A stretch of 10,111 bases of DNA from an uncultured Prevotella sp. (GTDB taxonomy: Bacteria > Bacteroidota > Bacteroidia > Bacteroidales > Bacteroidaceae), in NCBI GenBank assembly GCA_900545525.1, contig UQZX01000054.1, positions 1 to 10,111 on the forward strand. The letters run 5' to 3'. The translations under genes and the position numbers were made by a program. The notes below the pieces were generated by a model. The model ran no database searches and was not told the DNA's origin. It worked only from the letters and a program-made list of their open reading frames with translations. Each line of letters opens with the position of its first letter. Positions within the stretch are counted from its first letter, which is position 1. Shown piece by piece: positions 1-6,483 of this stretch.

Positions 1-46
1 CATCCTGGTCTTAATTCCGTGCCATCCGTGTCATGATTTAGCACGC

Positions 47-78
47 TTCCTCCCTTTGCTCCTTCCTCCCTTTGCTCC
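47..78. repeat. Perfect 16-bp tandem duplication
   Basis: The 16-mer ttcctccctttgctcc occurs at 47-62 and again, without a gap, at 63-78. Its complement (GGAGCAAAGGGAGG) resembles the GGAGTAAAGGAG units found at 1731-1775, so it is probably another member of the same family of purine-rich intergenic repeats. It encodes nothing recognisable. Confidence 0.85.
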
Positions 79-81
79 TCA

Positions 82-141
82 CCTTATCATTTGTCCTTTA
101 ACTTCTTCTAACTTCCCATAACTTCTTTAACTCCCTACTCC
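82..141. repeat. Purine/pyrimidine repeat, inverted partner of 1661-1729
   Basis: Two blocks here are exact reverse complements of sequence upstream of the GH28 gene. Positions 109-132 match 1661-1684 (24 bp), and 84-104 match 1709-1729 (21 bp). The two blocks keep the same order on the opposite strand, with fewer repeat units between them here (4 bp) than in the right copy (24 bp). The GH28 gene is therefore bracketed by an inverted repeat of about 50-70 bp. The copies differ in unit number, as expected for a tandem repeat that expands and contracts. Confidence 0.85.
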
Positions 142-175
142 CAACTTACGTGTGTGTATTTTGATACACTCTCAA

Positions 176-193
176 GGGGCAGGGGTGGTTTGT
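176..193. repeat. 18-bp repeat, inverted copy at 9981-9998
   Basis: The segment ggggcaggggtggtttgt occurs here and, as an exact reverse complement, at 9981-9998. At the right-hand copy it abuts a GC-rich hairpin and an element with inverted ends. This left copy lacks the hairpin arm and looks like a partial or decayed member of that family. Confidence 0.8.
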
Positions 194-254
194 AATATAA
201 CAAGAAAGATAAATTCGTCGAACTCACAGCTAATTTAACTGTATTTTCTAAAGA

Positions 255-1631
255 TTACTTGAACAGCTTGTCTTTTTCCGATGCCTGTGTTGGCACTCCT
301 GCCTTGCCGCCGATGTGGCATTCTTCCATTACTACTCCTTCGGCATTGTCGATGCTAAGAGCGTTGCATGCCTCTCCGATATCGATGTTGCGGAATGTGA
401 CGTTGCGTATGGGCTTGGCTTCGGTGCCCTGAAGCACTATGCCGGCAGATCTGGCACGGCGGCAGCGTAAATTTTCAACATATATGTTTTCCACAACAGA
501 ATAGTTCTTGCTGCCGCTGCCTTCTCCTGCATACATGCTTGTTACATAAAACAGGTCTTCAACTTCGTCGAACTCACAGTTTCTGATGTATATGTCGCGT
601 ACAAAACCGCCACGGTCGGGATTGGTCTTTATGTATATTCCACGCTTGCAATATCCTGCAAATGTGCAGTCTTCTACAAAGACATTGCGTATTCCTGCGG
701 ACATCTCACTGCCCATAACCACGGCATGAAGCCCTTTAAAGCGGCAGTTGCGTATTACGATGTTTTCCGACGGGGCGAGCAGGTTCCATCCGTCGTTGTC
801 TCTTCCGCTCTTTATTGCCACGTTGTCGTCGCCGTTGTTGAACGATATGTCTTCTATGAGGATGTTGCGGGAGGCTTCAGGGTCGATGCCGTCATTGTTC
901 ACAAGTTTTGCATCATAGCGCAGCCTGCGGCATATTATGTTCTCGCTTTTCAGCAGATGAATGCACCAGAACGGAGAATTTGTTATAAAGACATCGCTTA
1001 TGGTTATGTTGCGGCAGTTGAAAAACTGTATCAGTTGAGGACGGAGATAGTGCCCCTCGCCGAAGTTTCTTTCATTTACTGTTACTTGCTTGTGGTTGTA
1101 TTCACGGCTCAATGACTGCGATGCCTTTTGTTTAGCCCTCCATGTGGCAAAGGTCTGTGCAGCGTTGCCGTCTATGGTGCCATTGCCGATTATGGATACG
1201 TCTGTAAGTCCGTATCCGTAAATCATGGGGCTGTAGTTCTGAAGCAGCGTACCTTCCCACGATGTCCGTACTATGGGCAGGTAATGGTGCGGGGCGGGAG
1301 AGAATTTCAGCACCGCACCCTCTTGCAGTTCGAGACAGACATGGCTTCTGAACTGTATCGGTCCGTTTATAATATAAGTTCCGGAGGGAACGATGATGTG
1401 TGCCCCTCCTTTTCTTTCTGCCGTCCGCATGGCTCTGTCGAATGCCGGCTTGCAGTCTTTCGTGCCGTCGCCTTTTGCTCCTGCTTTCAGTATGTTTATC
1501 TTATAATATGGTATCTCTGCTCCCGTTATACATTTAAGGACAGAGTCGCGTCTTGTCCCGGGATATCCGTCTGCGGCAAGGACATTGGCACATAAGACAG
1601 ATATGATTACGAATGTTATAAGTCTTTTCAT
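255..1631 (-). CDS. Secreted glycoside hydrolase family 28 (polygalacturonase-like) protein
   Basis: The 458-residue protein is predicted to hydrolyse galacturonic acid linkages in pectin or pectin-derived oligosaccharides in the periplasm. Residues 1-19 form a signal peptide (MKRLITFVIISVLCANVLA); the residue before Cys14 is Leu, so it is not a good lipobox. The mature part starts with the KAGAKGDGTKD segment typical of bacterial GH28 proteins, followed by right-handed beta-helix repeats of the NIxIxxC type. Family motifs present are NNDGID (acid D247) and GDDNVAIKSG (D268, D269). Two other motifs are altered: the GHG position reads GLH (L301, H302), and RIK reads YIK (Y333, K335). Length is normal for the family. 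The ATG at 1629-1631 has only an A-rich leader (aataaaaaa) and no Shine-Dalgarno, common in Bacteroidetes. The neighbouring HTCS, upstream on the same strand, suggests a pectin utilisation context. Family assignment is firm. Substrate is not known, and the altered motifs could mean a different linkage specificity or exo-action. Confidence 0.9.
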   Translation of the reverse strand: MKRLITFVIISVLCANVLAADGYPGTRRDSVLKCITGAEIPYYKINILKAGAKGDGTKDCKPAFDRAMRTAERKGGAHIIVPSGTYIINGPIQFRSHVCLELQEGAVLKFSPAPHHYLPIVRTSWEGTLLQNYSPMIYGYGLTDVSIIGNGTIDGNAAQTFATWRAKQKASQSLSREYNHKQVTVNERNFGEGHYLRPQLIQFFNCRNITISDVFITNSPFWCIHLLKSENIICRRLRYDAKLVNNDGIDPEASRNILIEDISFNNGDDNVAIKSGRDNDGWNLLAPSENIVIRNCRFKGLHAVVMGSEMSAGIRNVFVEDCTFAGYCKRGIYIKTNPDRGGFVRDIYIRNCEFDEVEDLFYVTSMYAGEGSGSKNYSVVENIYVENLRCRRARSAGIVLQGTEAKPIRNVTFRNIDIGEACNALSIDNAEGVVMEECHIGGKAGVPTQASEKDKLFK

Positions 1632-1863
1632 TTTTTTATTAAGAGGTTAAAATGTTAGGAAGTTAAAGAAGTTATGGGAAGTTATGGGAAGTTAGAGGAA
1701 GTTAAAGGAAGTTAAAGGACAAATGATAAAGTAAAGAGTAAAGGAATAAGGAGTAAAGGAGTAAGTAGTAAGGAGCCGTGGAGTGAATAAGTTTATTCTT
1801 TACAGTATTGTCTTAACTCCTAAGCGACCAAAGGGAGCGATAACTTCTTTACTCCTTACTCCT
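1632..1863. other. Spacer between HTCS and GH28 genes, mostly repeats
   Basis: These 232 bases separate the end of the HTCS gene from the start of the GH28 gene, both on the minus strand. Nearly all of it is low-complexity repeat: decamers at about 1661-1720, heptamers at about 1731-1775, and the left part of an inverted arm from 1844. Only about 1776-1840 is non-repetitive. I find no TAnnTTTG promoter box reading towards the GH28 gene, so it is unclear whether that gene is co-transcribed with the HTCS or has an activator-dependent promoter with a poor core. Reading frames through the spacer look like chance. Confidence 0.75.
1661..1775. repeat. Tandem decamer then heptamer purine-rich repeat array
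   Basis: Positions 1671-1720 are five consecutive decamers: gttatgggaa twice, gttagaggaa, gttaaaggaa and gttaaaggac, preceded at 1661 by a close variant. After aaatgataa the period changes to about seven, with units such as agtaaag, gaataag, gagtaaa and tagtaag up to 1775. The plus strand is almost all purine apart from the regular T pairs. The 10-bp period does not fit codons and is close to one DNA helical turn. The minus-strand transcript of this stretch would be rich in CUUCC and CUCCUUU. Confidence 0.9.
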
Positions 1864-1877
1864 TTACTCCTTTATCC
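1844..1877. repeat. Inverted arm of the purine-rich repeat, overlapping the HTCS stop codon
   Basis: This segment is an imperfect reverse complement of 1744-1775 (about 30 bases with a few mismatches), separated by about 68 bases. It covers the HTCS stop codon (1864-1866) and the last four codons; flanking similar sequence reaches the last six or seven, so the regulator's KEGIKE tail is encoded by repeat-like sequence. Folded in RNA, the two arms would make a long stem just after the HTCS gene. Confidence 0.75.
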
Positions 1878-4800
1878 CCTCCTTACTTCTCTCTCTTCTA
1901 TACTCTTTCGGTGTCATGCCATATTTCTTTCTGAAACATTTTCCAAAGTATCCGGCATCGTGGAAACCTACCGAATAGGCAATCTCCGTTATATTGTTGT
2001 CCGTTGTTTCGATAAGTCCCGCCGCCTTTGACAGACGCACTTCCTTTACAAGGTCCACCGGAGCAAGCCCCGTAAGGCTCTTCAGCTTCTTGAAGAATGC
2101 CGAACGGCTCAGTCCTATTGTTTCTGCTATAGTGTCGATGTTGAAGTCGTTTGCATTGAGGTTCTGCTCGATTATTTCGTGTATCTTATGCACAAACTCA
2201 ACATCTTTCTTTACCAGATGCTGCTCATATTCGTCGTTGTTAGCCGCCTGCTTGTTTTCCACCGTGTTGTAGACAACCATCTTGCGCTGGAATATACGCT
2301 GCTCCTCAAGCAGCTGGTGTATGCGCGCCATGAGGTGCTCGCTGCTGAACGGCTTGGTGATATAAGCGTTTGCTCCTGCCGTTATGGCGTTGGTCTTTGT
2401 GTCGTCATTCTGCTTTGCAGTCAGGATTATTACCGGAATGTGGCTTATTATGAAGTCATGGCGTACGCGGCGCAGCAGTTCCATTCCGTCGATTCCCGGC
2501 ATCATCAGGTCTGTTATTATCACATCCGGATGATACTGGTATACCTTTTTCAGTCCGTCCTCTCCGTTATGAGCCACAAAAACATTGTATTTCCGTTTCA
2601 GCTGGAGACGCAGCATGTGACACAGGTCTATGTTGTCTTCTATCAGCAGCAGGGTGGGGGCGTCGTCGTTTATATCCTCTTTTCTGTCGCCGTGCTGTTC
2701 GGGTGTTTTTATTTCCTGTCCGGTGTTGTTTTCCGCCGTACTGTCGTCGAAGTACACCTCTGTGTCTTCATTGCCGAAATGCTCCTTGTCTGTAGGCAGC
2801 TCGACGATGAATGCCACGCCGCTTTCAAGGTTTTCCGCCCATATCCTGCCGTGGTGCATGTTCACATACTCTTTCGACAGCGACAGCCCGATGCCCGTTC
2901 CGGCATGCACCGTGTCGTCGCTTATCTTATTGTCTGCCTGCGAGAAGCGCTCGAATATCTTCGCCAGTTGTGACTCGGGTATCCCCACACCGTTGTCTTC
3001 AACCCTTATACGGCATATACCGTTGTTGTCTGCCTCCAGTGCCACGCATATTGTGCCGCCCTCCTGGGTATATTTGAAGGCGTTGTTGATAAGGTTGTTG
3101 ACGACAATGCCTATCTTTTCGGCATCGCACCACATTTTGACATGCTCCTTGGGCAGTTCCAGGTTGAATGCAATGTCGCGCTCTACCGCCAGCATGCGGT
3201 ATTCGTTCCGGAACATGCCGAGCATCTCATTGATGTCTGCCAGCGATATGTGCAGCTTCATCTTGCCGTGCTGCACCTTGCGGAAGTCCAGTATCTGGTT
3301 TACAAGCTTCAACATCTTGTCGGCATTCCTGTCTATCAGCGACAGATATTCCTTGCCTGCCTCGCTCAGCGTCTCGGTGTTCTTCAGCTCCTCGATAGGG
3401 CTCTTTATCAATGTCAGCGGCGTGCGCAGCTCATGACTTACGTTTGTAAAGAAACGTATCTTCAGTTCGGCAAGGCGGTCGTTGATGTAAACCTCATTGC
3501 GCATGCGTATCATGTAGAGCACAAGATGTGCCACGCCGTAAAGTATGGAGGCGGTGATGACGGCGTATATGAGATATGCCCACCATGTTGCCCACCATGG
3601 CGGCAGTATCGTTATCTCCAGAACACGTTCGGGCGAGTTGTCTCCCGTAGCCTTTACGCGGAACTTGTAATGCCCGGGCGGAATGTTGGCGTATGACGCT
3701 ATGCGGTTGTTGCCGTTGTTGTGCCACTGCTCCTCATATCCGTCGAGTATGTAAGAATACGATATCTGGCTGTTGTCCGTGTAGTTTGGGGTGGCAAACT
3801 CTATTGTGAACATCGACTGGTTGTGCTTCAATATAATTTCTCTTGCATATCTCATCGAGCCTTCGTATATGGGAGGGTTGAACTCGCTTAGTGCCATGTT
3901 CTGCACCTTGAAGTCTACGATGAACGTGTTGTAGCGCTTGTTGTTCTCTTTTTCCACGTTTGCCGGGTTGAACATTATCAGTCCCTGCCGGCATCCTATC
4001 AGGATGTTGCCGTTGGAAAGGCATATAGAAGTGTTGTCTTCGATGTTTACATCCGGAAATCCCGAGAACCTGTCGTAGCTCCTTGCGAACATCGAACCTT
4101 GCTTGATGCTCGATAACCCTTTCTCGGTGCATATCCACAGGCATTTGTGGCTGTCTTCGACAAGCGATGAAACAACGTCTCCGTCCTGAAGCCCGGGCAG
4201 GTTGTACGACTTCACCACCGGGCGCCGCCTTACCTTGTCGTAACCCTCAAGCTTGTTCAGCCCGCTGCCGAATATCCCCATCCAGATATCGCCGTTATGG
4301 TCTTTGTACAGCGAGAATATATCGTTGTCGGCAAGTCGCGTGTCGTTATGTTCCCTGTAAGTCTCGAACTTTATGTCCTTTACGCCCTTGAACGTTCCCT
4401 GCAGAGACATCAGTCCGTCGGTGGTGCCCACCCACAGCCTGCCCAGCCTGTCTTCGGCTATGGCGCGCGTGTTCAGATACAGGTCGTAGTGAGGATAGTT
4501 TGCCATGCCGTTGTTTCTGTGCCTGAACACGGTCTTGCCCCCGTTTTCCTCTATCAGGTTCAGTCCGCCGCCGAACGTGCATACCCATATACGCTGCCTG
4601 CTGTCCTGATATGTGTAATACACACGGTTGTTGCTTATCGATGTCTTGTCGCTGTTGCTGTGCGTATATCTTGTTATCCTCATGCCCTGCGGTGCCATTT
4701 CATCGGGCGTTGCCTTTACAAGTCCGGCTCCTTTTGTAGAAAGCCACAGGTTGCCGCTTCTGTCTTCCATTATATGATATACGTTGCCGATATCCCCCTT

Positions 4801-6240
4801 GAAGCTTTTCTTTACGTGTCCCGTGGCAACATCCACGCAGTACAGCTCTCCGTTGCGTGTGCCTATCCACAGGTCTCCGTTGCGCGACTGGTAAAGCGCG
4901 CGCACTCCCTTGCTCTCCGTGCTTATGTCGGTGGGTATCACCAGCTCAGGGAATATAAACCTGAAGTTGTATTGCGGGAAGTACACCTTGTACACACCGT
5001 TTGTGGTGGACGACAGCCACAGGTGTCCGTCGCTGTCAAGGTCAATGTCAAAAAACTTGGGTTCCAGCACATATCCGCCAAATTCGTTATACCTGCTGAT
5101 GTCCTCCATGGTGTATGTGTGGTGATTATACCGCCATACAGCGCCGTTGCGCAGCAGTATGAACAGTCCGTTTGTGCCTGTGTCGCAAAACTTCATTTCG
5201 TCAAAAAGGCTGTCTTTCGGCATGGCGAACTGCTGTGAGTTGTGTGTTGCCGGGTCAAACCTCACCAGGGTCCCGTTCCTTAGTCTCATCCACAGGTTAC
5301 GTCCCTTGTCCACATACGATGCCGTTGCGCCGGCAGCCGCCGGCAGCACCTGTCTTATCCCGTTCTGCTTCGTGAACGAATACAGTCCTGTCGATGATGA
5401 TATGAACACCTGTCCGTTCAATGGTATGATGCACGACACGTTTGAGCGCATATCGGGAAAAGAGTGATGTTCCGTCTTCCCGTTGTTGATGTTTACTATG
5501 TAAATATCCCCTTTTGCCGTGCCTATGCACATATACTGTCCGAAGTGCACAAAGCTCGACACCTCGGTGTTGTTCGGAATGTCTGCAAGCAGCGGACGGC
5601 TGTTCTTCTTGCTTATTGCGTCTATCTTCAGGTCTGTGCCTATCCAGTAGACGCGGTTTGCCGTTTCGCCGATGATATTGCGGCGCAGCTTCATGTTTGA
5701 GTGCACAATGTCGCGGCTCGCATCATATATTTTCGTTATTGTTGCGTTGCCGTCTTTGTCCGTTGCGCCCTCGTATATGTTCTTGTTACGGGTCAGGATG
5801 AGAATGTGCCCGTTGTCCATCCGCTTTATTTTCAGCACCTGCACGTTCTGCGACAGCCTTTTCAGCTCGTTGTAGAGATTGTGATAGCTTTCCGTGGTCT
5901 TGTTGAACATGTACAGATGACTGTCCGCATTGCGTATCCACAGGTTGTTCTTGTTGTCTTCCACCATGTTCAGCACCTTGCGGGGCGGTATGTCCGACGT
6001 CCTGTTCTGCCTTGTCACGAAAGGCATGAACTCAGCTCCGTCGAACGAGCACAGCCCGTGCCATGTCCCGAACCATACGAAGCCGTCCTTGTCCTTTATC
6101 GAAGAATATACCGTGTTGTTGGGCAGTCCCTGTTCCATTGTGTAGTGTTCGACAATCATTTTCGACTGTGCCGACGATGTCAATGATATTATAAGAAGGA
6201 ACAGTATTGCTGCCGGTGCTTTTCCAAAGTTGTGCCACAT
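1864..6240 (-). CDS. Hybrid two-component system sensor kinase/response regulator (HTCS)
   Basis: The 1458-residue protein joins sensor, kinase, receiver and DNA-binding regulator in one inner-membrane chain. Order: signal peptide or N-terminal anchor (about 1-24); periplasmic beta-propeller sensor built from two-component regulator propeller repeats (about 35-780; e.g. NGDLWIGTRNGELY, LGRLWVGTTDGLMSL, NGDIWMGIFGSGLNKL); Y_Y_Y domain (about 805-870); membrane helix (about 880-910); HisKA with NVSHELRTPL (H936); HATPase_c with NNLINNAFKY (near 1050), VEDNGVGI and GTGIGLSL; receiver with E1201/D1202, phosphoacceptor D1244, T1274 and K1296; AraC-type DNA-binding domain with two helix-turn-helices (about 1350-1455). 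All phosphorelay residues are intact. HTCS proteins usually bind oligosaccharides in the periplasm and activate nearby polysaccharide utilisation genes. The GH28 gene beside it suggests a pectin-derived ligand, which is inference. The ATG at 6238-6240 gives the signal peptide directly and has no Shine-Dalgarno. The last residues are encoded within a repeat. Confidence 0.96.
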   Translation of the reverse strand: MWHNFGKAPAAILFLLIISLTSSAQSKMIVEHYTMEQGLPNNTVYSSIKDKDGFVWFGTWHGLCSFDGAEFMPFVTRQNRTSDIPPRKVLNMVEDNKNNLWIRNADSHLYMFNKTTESYHNLYNELKRLSQNVQVLKIKRMDNGHILILTRNKNIYEGATDKDGNATITKIYDASRDIVHSNMKLRRNIIGETANRVYWIGTDLKIDAISKKNSRPLLADIPNNTEVSSFVHFGQYMCIGTAKGDIYIVNINNGKTEHHSFPDMRSNVSCIIPLNGQVFISSSTGLYSFTKQNGIRQVLPAAAGATASYVDKGRNLWMRLRNGTLVRFDPATHNSQQFAMPKDSLFDEMKFCDTGTNGLFILLRNGAVWRYNHHTYTMEDISRYNEFGGYVLEPKFFDIDLDSDGHLWLSSTTNGVYKVYFPQYNFRFIFPELVIPTDISTESKGVRALYQSRNGDLWIGTRNGELYCVDVATGHVKKSFKGDIGNVYHIMEDRSGNLWLSTKGAGLVKATPDEMAPQGMRITRYTHSNSDKTSISNNRVYYTYQDSRQRIWVCTFGGGLNLIEENGGKTVFRHRNNGMANYPHYDLYLNTRAIAEDRLGRLWVGTTDGLMSLQGTFKGVKDIKFETYREHNDTRLADNDIFSLYKDHNGDIWMGIFGSGLNKLEGYDKVRRRPVVKSYNLPGLQDGDVVSSLVEDSHKCLWICTEKGLSSIKQGSMFARSYDRFSGFPDVNIEDNTSICLSNGNILIGCRQGLIMFNPANVEKENNKRYNTFIVDFKVQNMALSEFNPPIYEGSMRYAREIILKHNQSMFTIEFATPNYTDNSQISYSYILDGYEEQWHNNGNNRIASYANIPPGHYKFRVKATGDNSPERVLEITILPPWWATWWAYLIYAVITASILYGVAHLVLYMIRMRNEVYINDRLAELKIRFFTNVSHELRTPLTLIKSPIEELKNTETLSEAGKEYLSLIDRNADKMLKLVNQILDFRKVQHGKMKLHISLADINEMLGMFRNEYRMLAVERDIAFNLELPKEHVKMWCDAEKIGIVVNNLINNAFKYTQEGGTICVALEADNNGICRIRVEDNGVGIPESQLAKIFERFSQADNKISDDTVHAGTGIGLSLSKEYVNMHHGRIWAENLESGVAFIVELPTDKEHFGNEDTEVYFDDSTAENNTGQEIKTPEQHGDRKEDINDDAPTLLLIEDNIDLCHMLRLQLKRKYNVFVAHNGEDGLKKVYQYHPDVIITDLMMPGIDGMELLRRVRHDFIISHIPVIILTAKQNDDTKTNAITAGANAYITKPFSSEHLMARIHQLLEEQRIFQRKMVVYNTVENKQAANNDEYEQHLVKKDVEFVHKIHEIIEQNLNANDFNIDTIAETIGLSRSAFFKKLKSLTGLAPVDLVKEVRLSKAAGLIETTDNNITEIAYSVGFHDAGYFGKCFRKKYGMTPKEYRRERSKEGIKE

Positions 6241-6266
6241 AGACTTAAGTTATTGGTGTTATATTT

Positions 6267-6342
6267 GGCAAAGATAATGCAAGCCGAACGCAATCAAGCT
6301 TGCTTGAAATTGCTGAGGCGAAGCTTATCTTATGCAAAGATA
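6267..6342. repeat. 76-bp segment bounded by direct GCAAAGATA copies
   Basis: The segment starts with ggcaaagata and ends with tgcaaagata, with the inner sequence atgcaagccgaacgcaatc, a hairpin around caagcttgcttg, and ggcgaagcttatcttatg. It resembles promoter-proximal sequences I recall seeing repeatedly in Bacteroides and Prevotella spacers, but only this copy is in the window. It may be a dispersed promoter-bearing repeat rather than sequence unique to this regulator. Confidence 0.4.
6269..6297 (-). promoter_or_regulatory. HTCS-proximal promoter, Bacteroidetes type
   Basis: On the minus strand TATCTTTG (6269-6276) matches the Bacteroidetes -7 consensus TAnnTTTG. A TTG at 6295-6297 lies 18 bases upstream, within the usual 17-23 spacing of the -33 element. 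Transcription would start near 6264-6265, giving a leader of about 25 bases before the HTCS ATG. Confidence 0.5.
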
Positions 6343-6365
6343 CTATAAAATAATGTGTGTTGCAA
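6335..6365 (-). promoter_or_regulatory. HTCS-distal promoter, Bacteroidetes type
   Basis: A second TATCTTTG (6335-6342, minus strand) has a TTG 20 bases upstream (6363-6365). The start would be near 6330, giving a leader of about 90 bases that contains a hairpin (gcaat-caag arms around 6290-6314). Its spacing is as good as that of the proximal promoter, so the two could act in tandem. Confidence 0.5.
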
Positions 6366-6421
6366 GTCTCCCGGTGCTTTTGTTGCCATGTTCCGGTGTC
6401 CCGCCGCCACCTTATATTAAA

Positions 6422-6456
6422 GGCGGCGCGCAATCCGTATGCCGTTGCACGCCGCC
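6422..6456 (-). terminator. Stem-loop terminator downstream of clpB
   Basis: The arms 6422-6433 and 6445-6456 form a 12-bp stem (11 Watson-Crick pairs and one G-U on the minus strand) rich in GGCGGCG/CGCCGCC, with an 11-base loop. It lies 28 bases past the clpB stop codon. On the minus strand it is followed by TTTAATAT, a short and imperfect T-run, so termination may be partial. A third complementary arm at 6402-6408 (cgccgcc) can pair with 6422-6428 and compete with the main stem. Confidence 0.65.
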
Positions 6457-6483
6457 TCTTAAATATTATATGATGTCTGGATG

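Larger units (their letters stand above)
1..254. other. Repeat-rich spacer downstream of the GH28 gene
   Basis: No gene is supported here. From left to right the spacer holds: a CCGTG-containing short repeat at about 15-35 (ccgtgccatccgtgtcatga); a perfect 16-bp tandem duplication at 47-78; a pyrimidine-rich tract at 82-141 that is the reverse complement of the repeat array upstream of the GH28 gene; a small perfect hairpin at 154-169 (GTGTAT, loop TTTG, ATACAC); an 18-bp segment at 176-193 found inverted near the right end of the window; and a 16-mer at 214-229 that also occurs inside the GH28 gene. The GH28 gene ends at 255, so its transcript would run into this region. I see no stem followed by a T-run that would make a convincing terminator. 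Confidence 0.7.
6241..6483. other. Spacer between clpB and the HTCS gene
   Basis: These 243 bases hold the probable clpB terminator (6422-6456) and two promoter-like boxes for the HTCS gene (near 6269 and 6335). The boxes bracket a 76-bp segment at 6267-6342 that begins and ends with GCAAAGATA and contains a hairpin. Short open frames here overlap the terminator and promoters and have no ribosome-binding site or recognisable protein, so I do not call a gene. Confidence 0.75.

Noticed and set aside
82..141. CRISPR array in the repeat-rich spacers
   Set aside because: The units are 7-16 bp and directly abutting, with no unique spacers of regular length and no cas genes.
1783..2031. Plus-strand frame of 82 codons beginning in the HTCS-GH28 spacer
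   Set aside because: Most of it is antisense to the AraC domain and the rest translates the purine-rich repeat arm.
4297..5238. Long plus-strand open frames (about 260-313 codons) opposite the HTCS gene, also at 2179-2973 and 2630-3436
   Set aside because: All are antisense to an HTCS frame whose domains and active-site residues are intact. None has a ribosome-binding site or a family signature.
6245..6433. Small minus-strand frame of 62 codons in the clpB-HTCS spacer
   Set aside because: It overlaps both HTCS promoter boxes and the clpB terminator, has no ribosome-binding site and no recognisable protein features.
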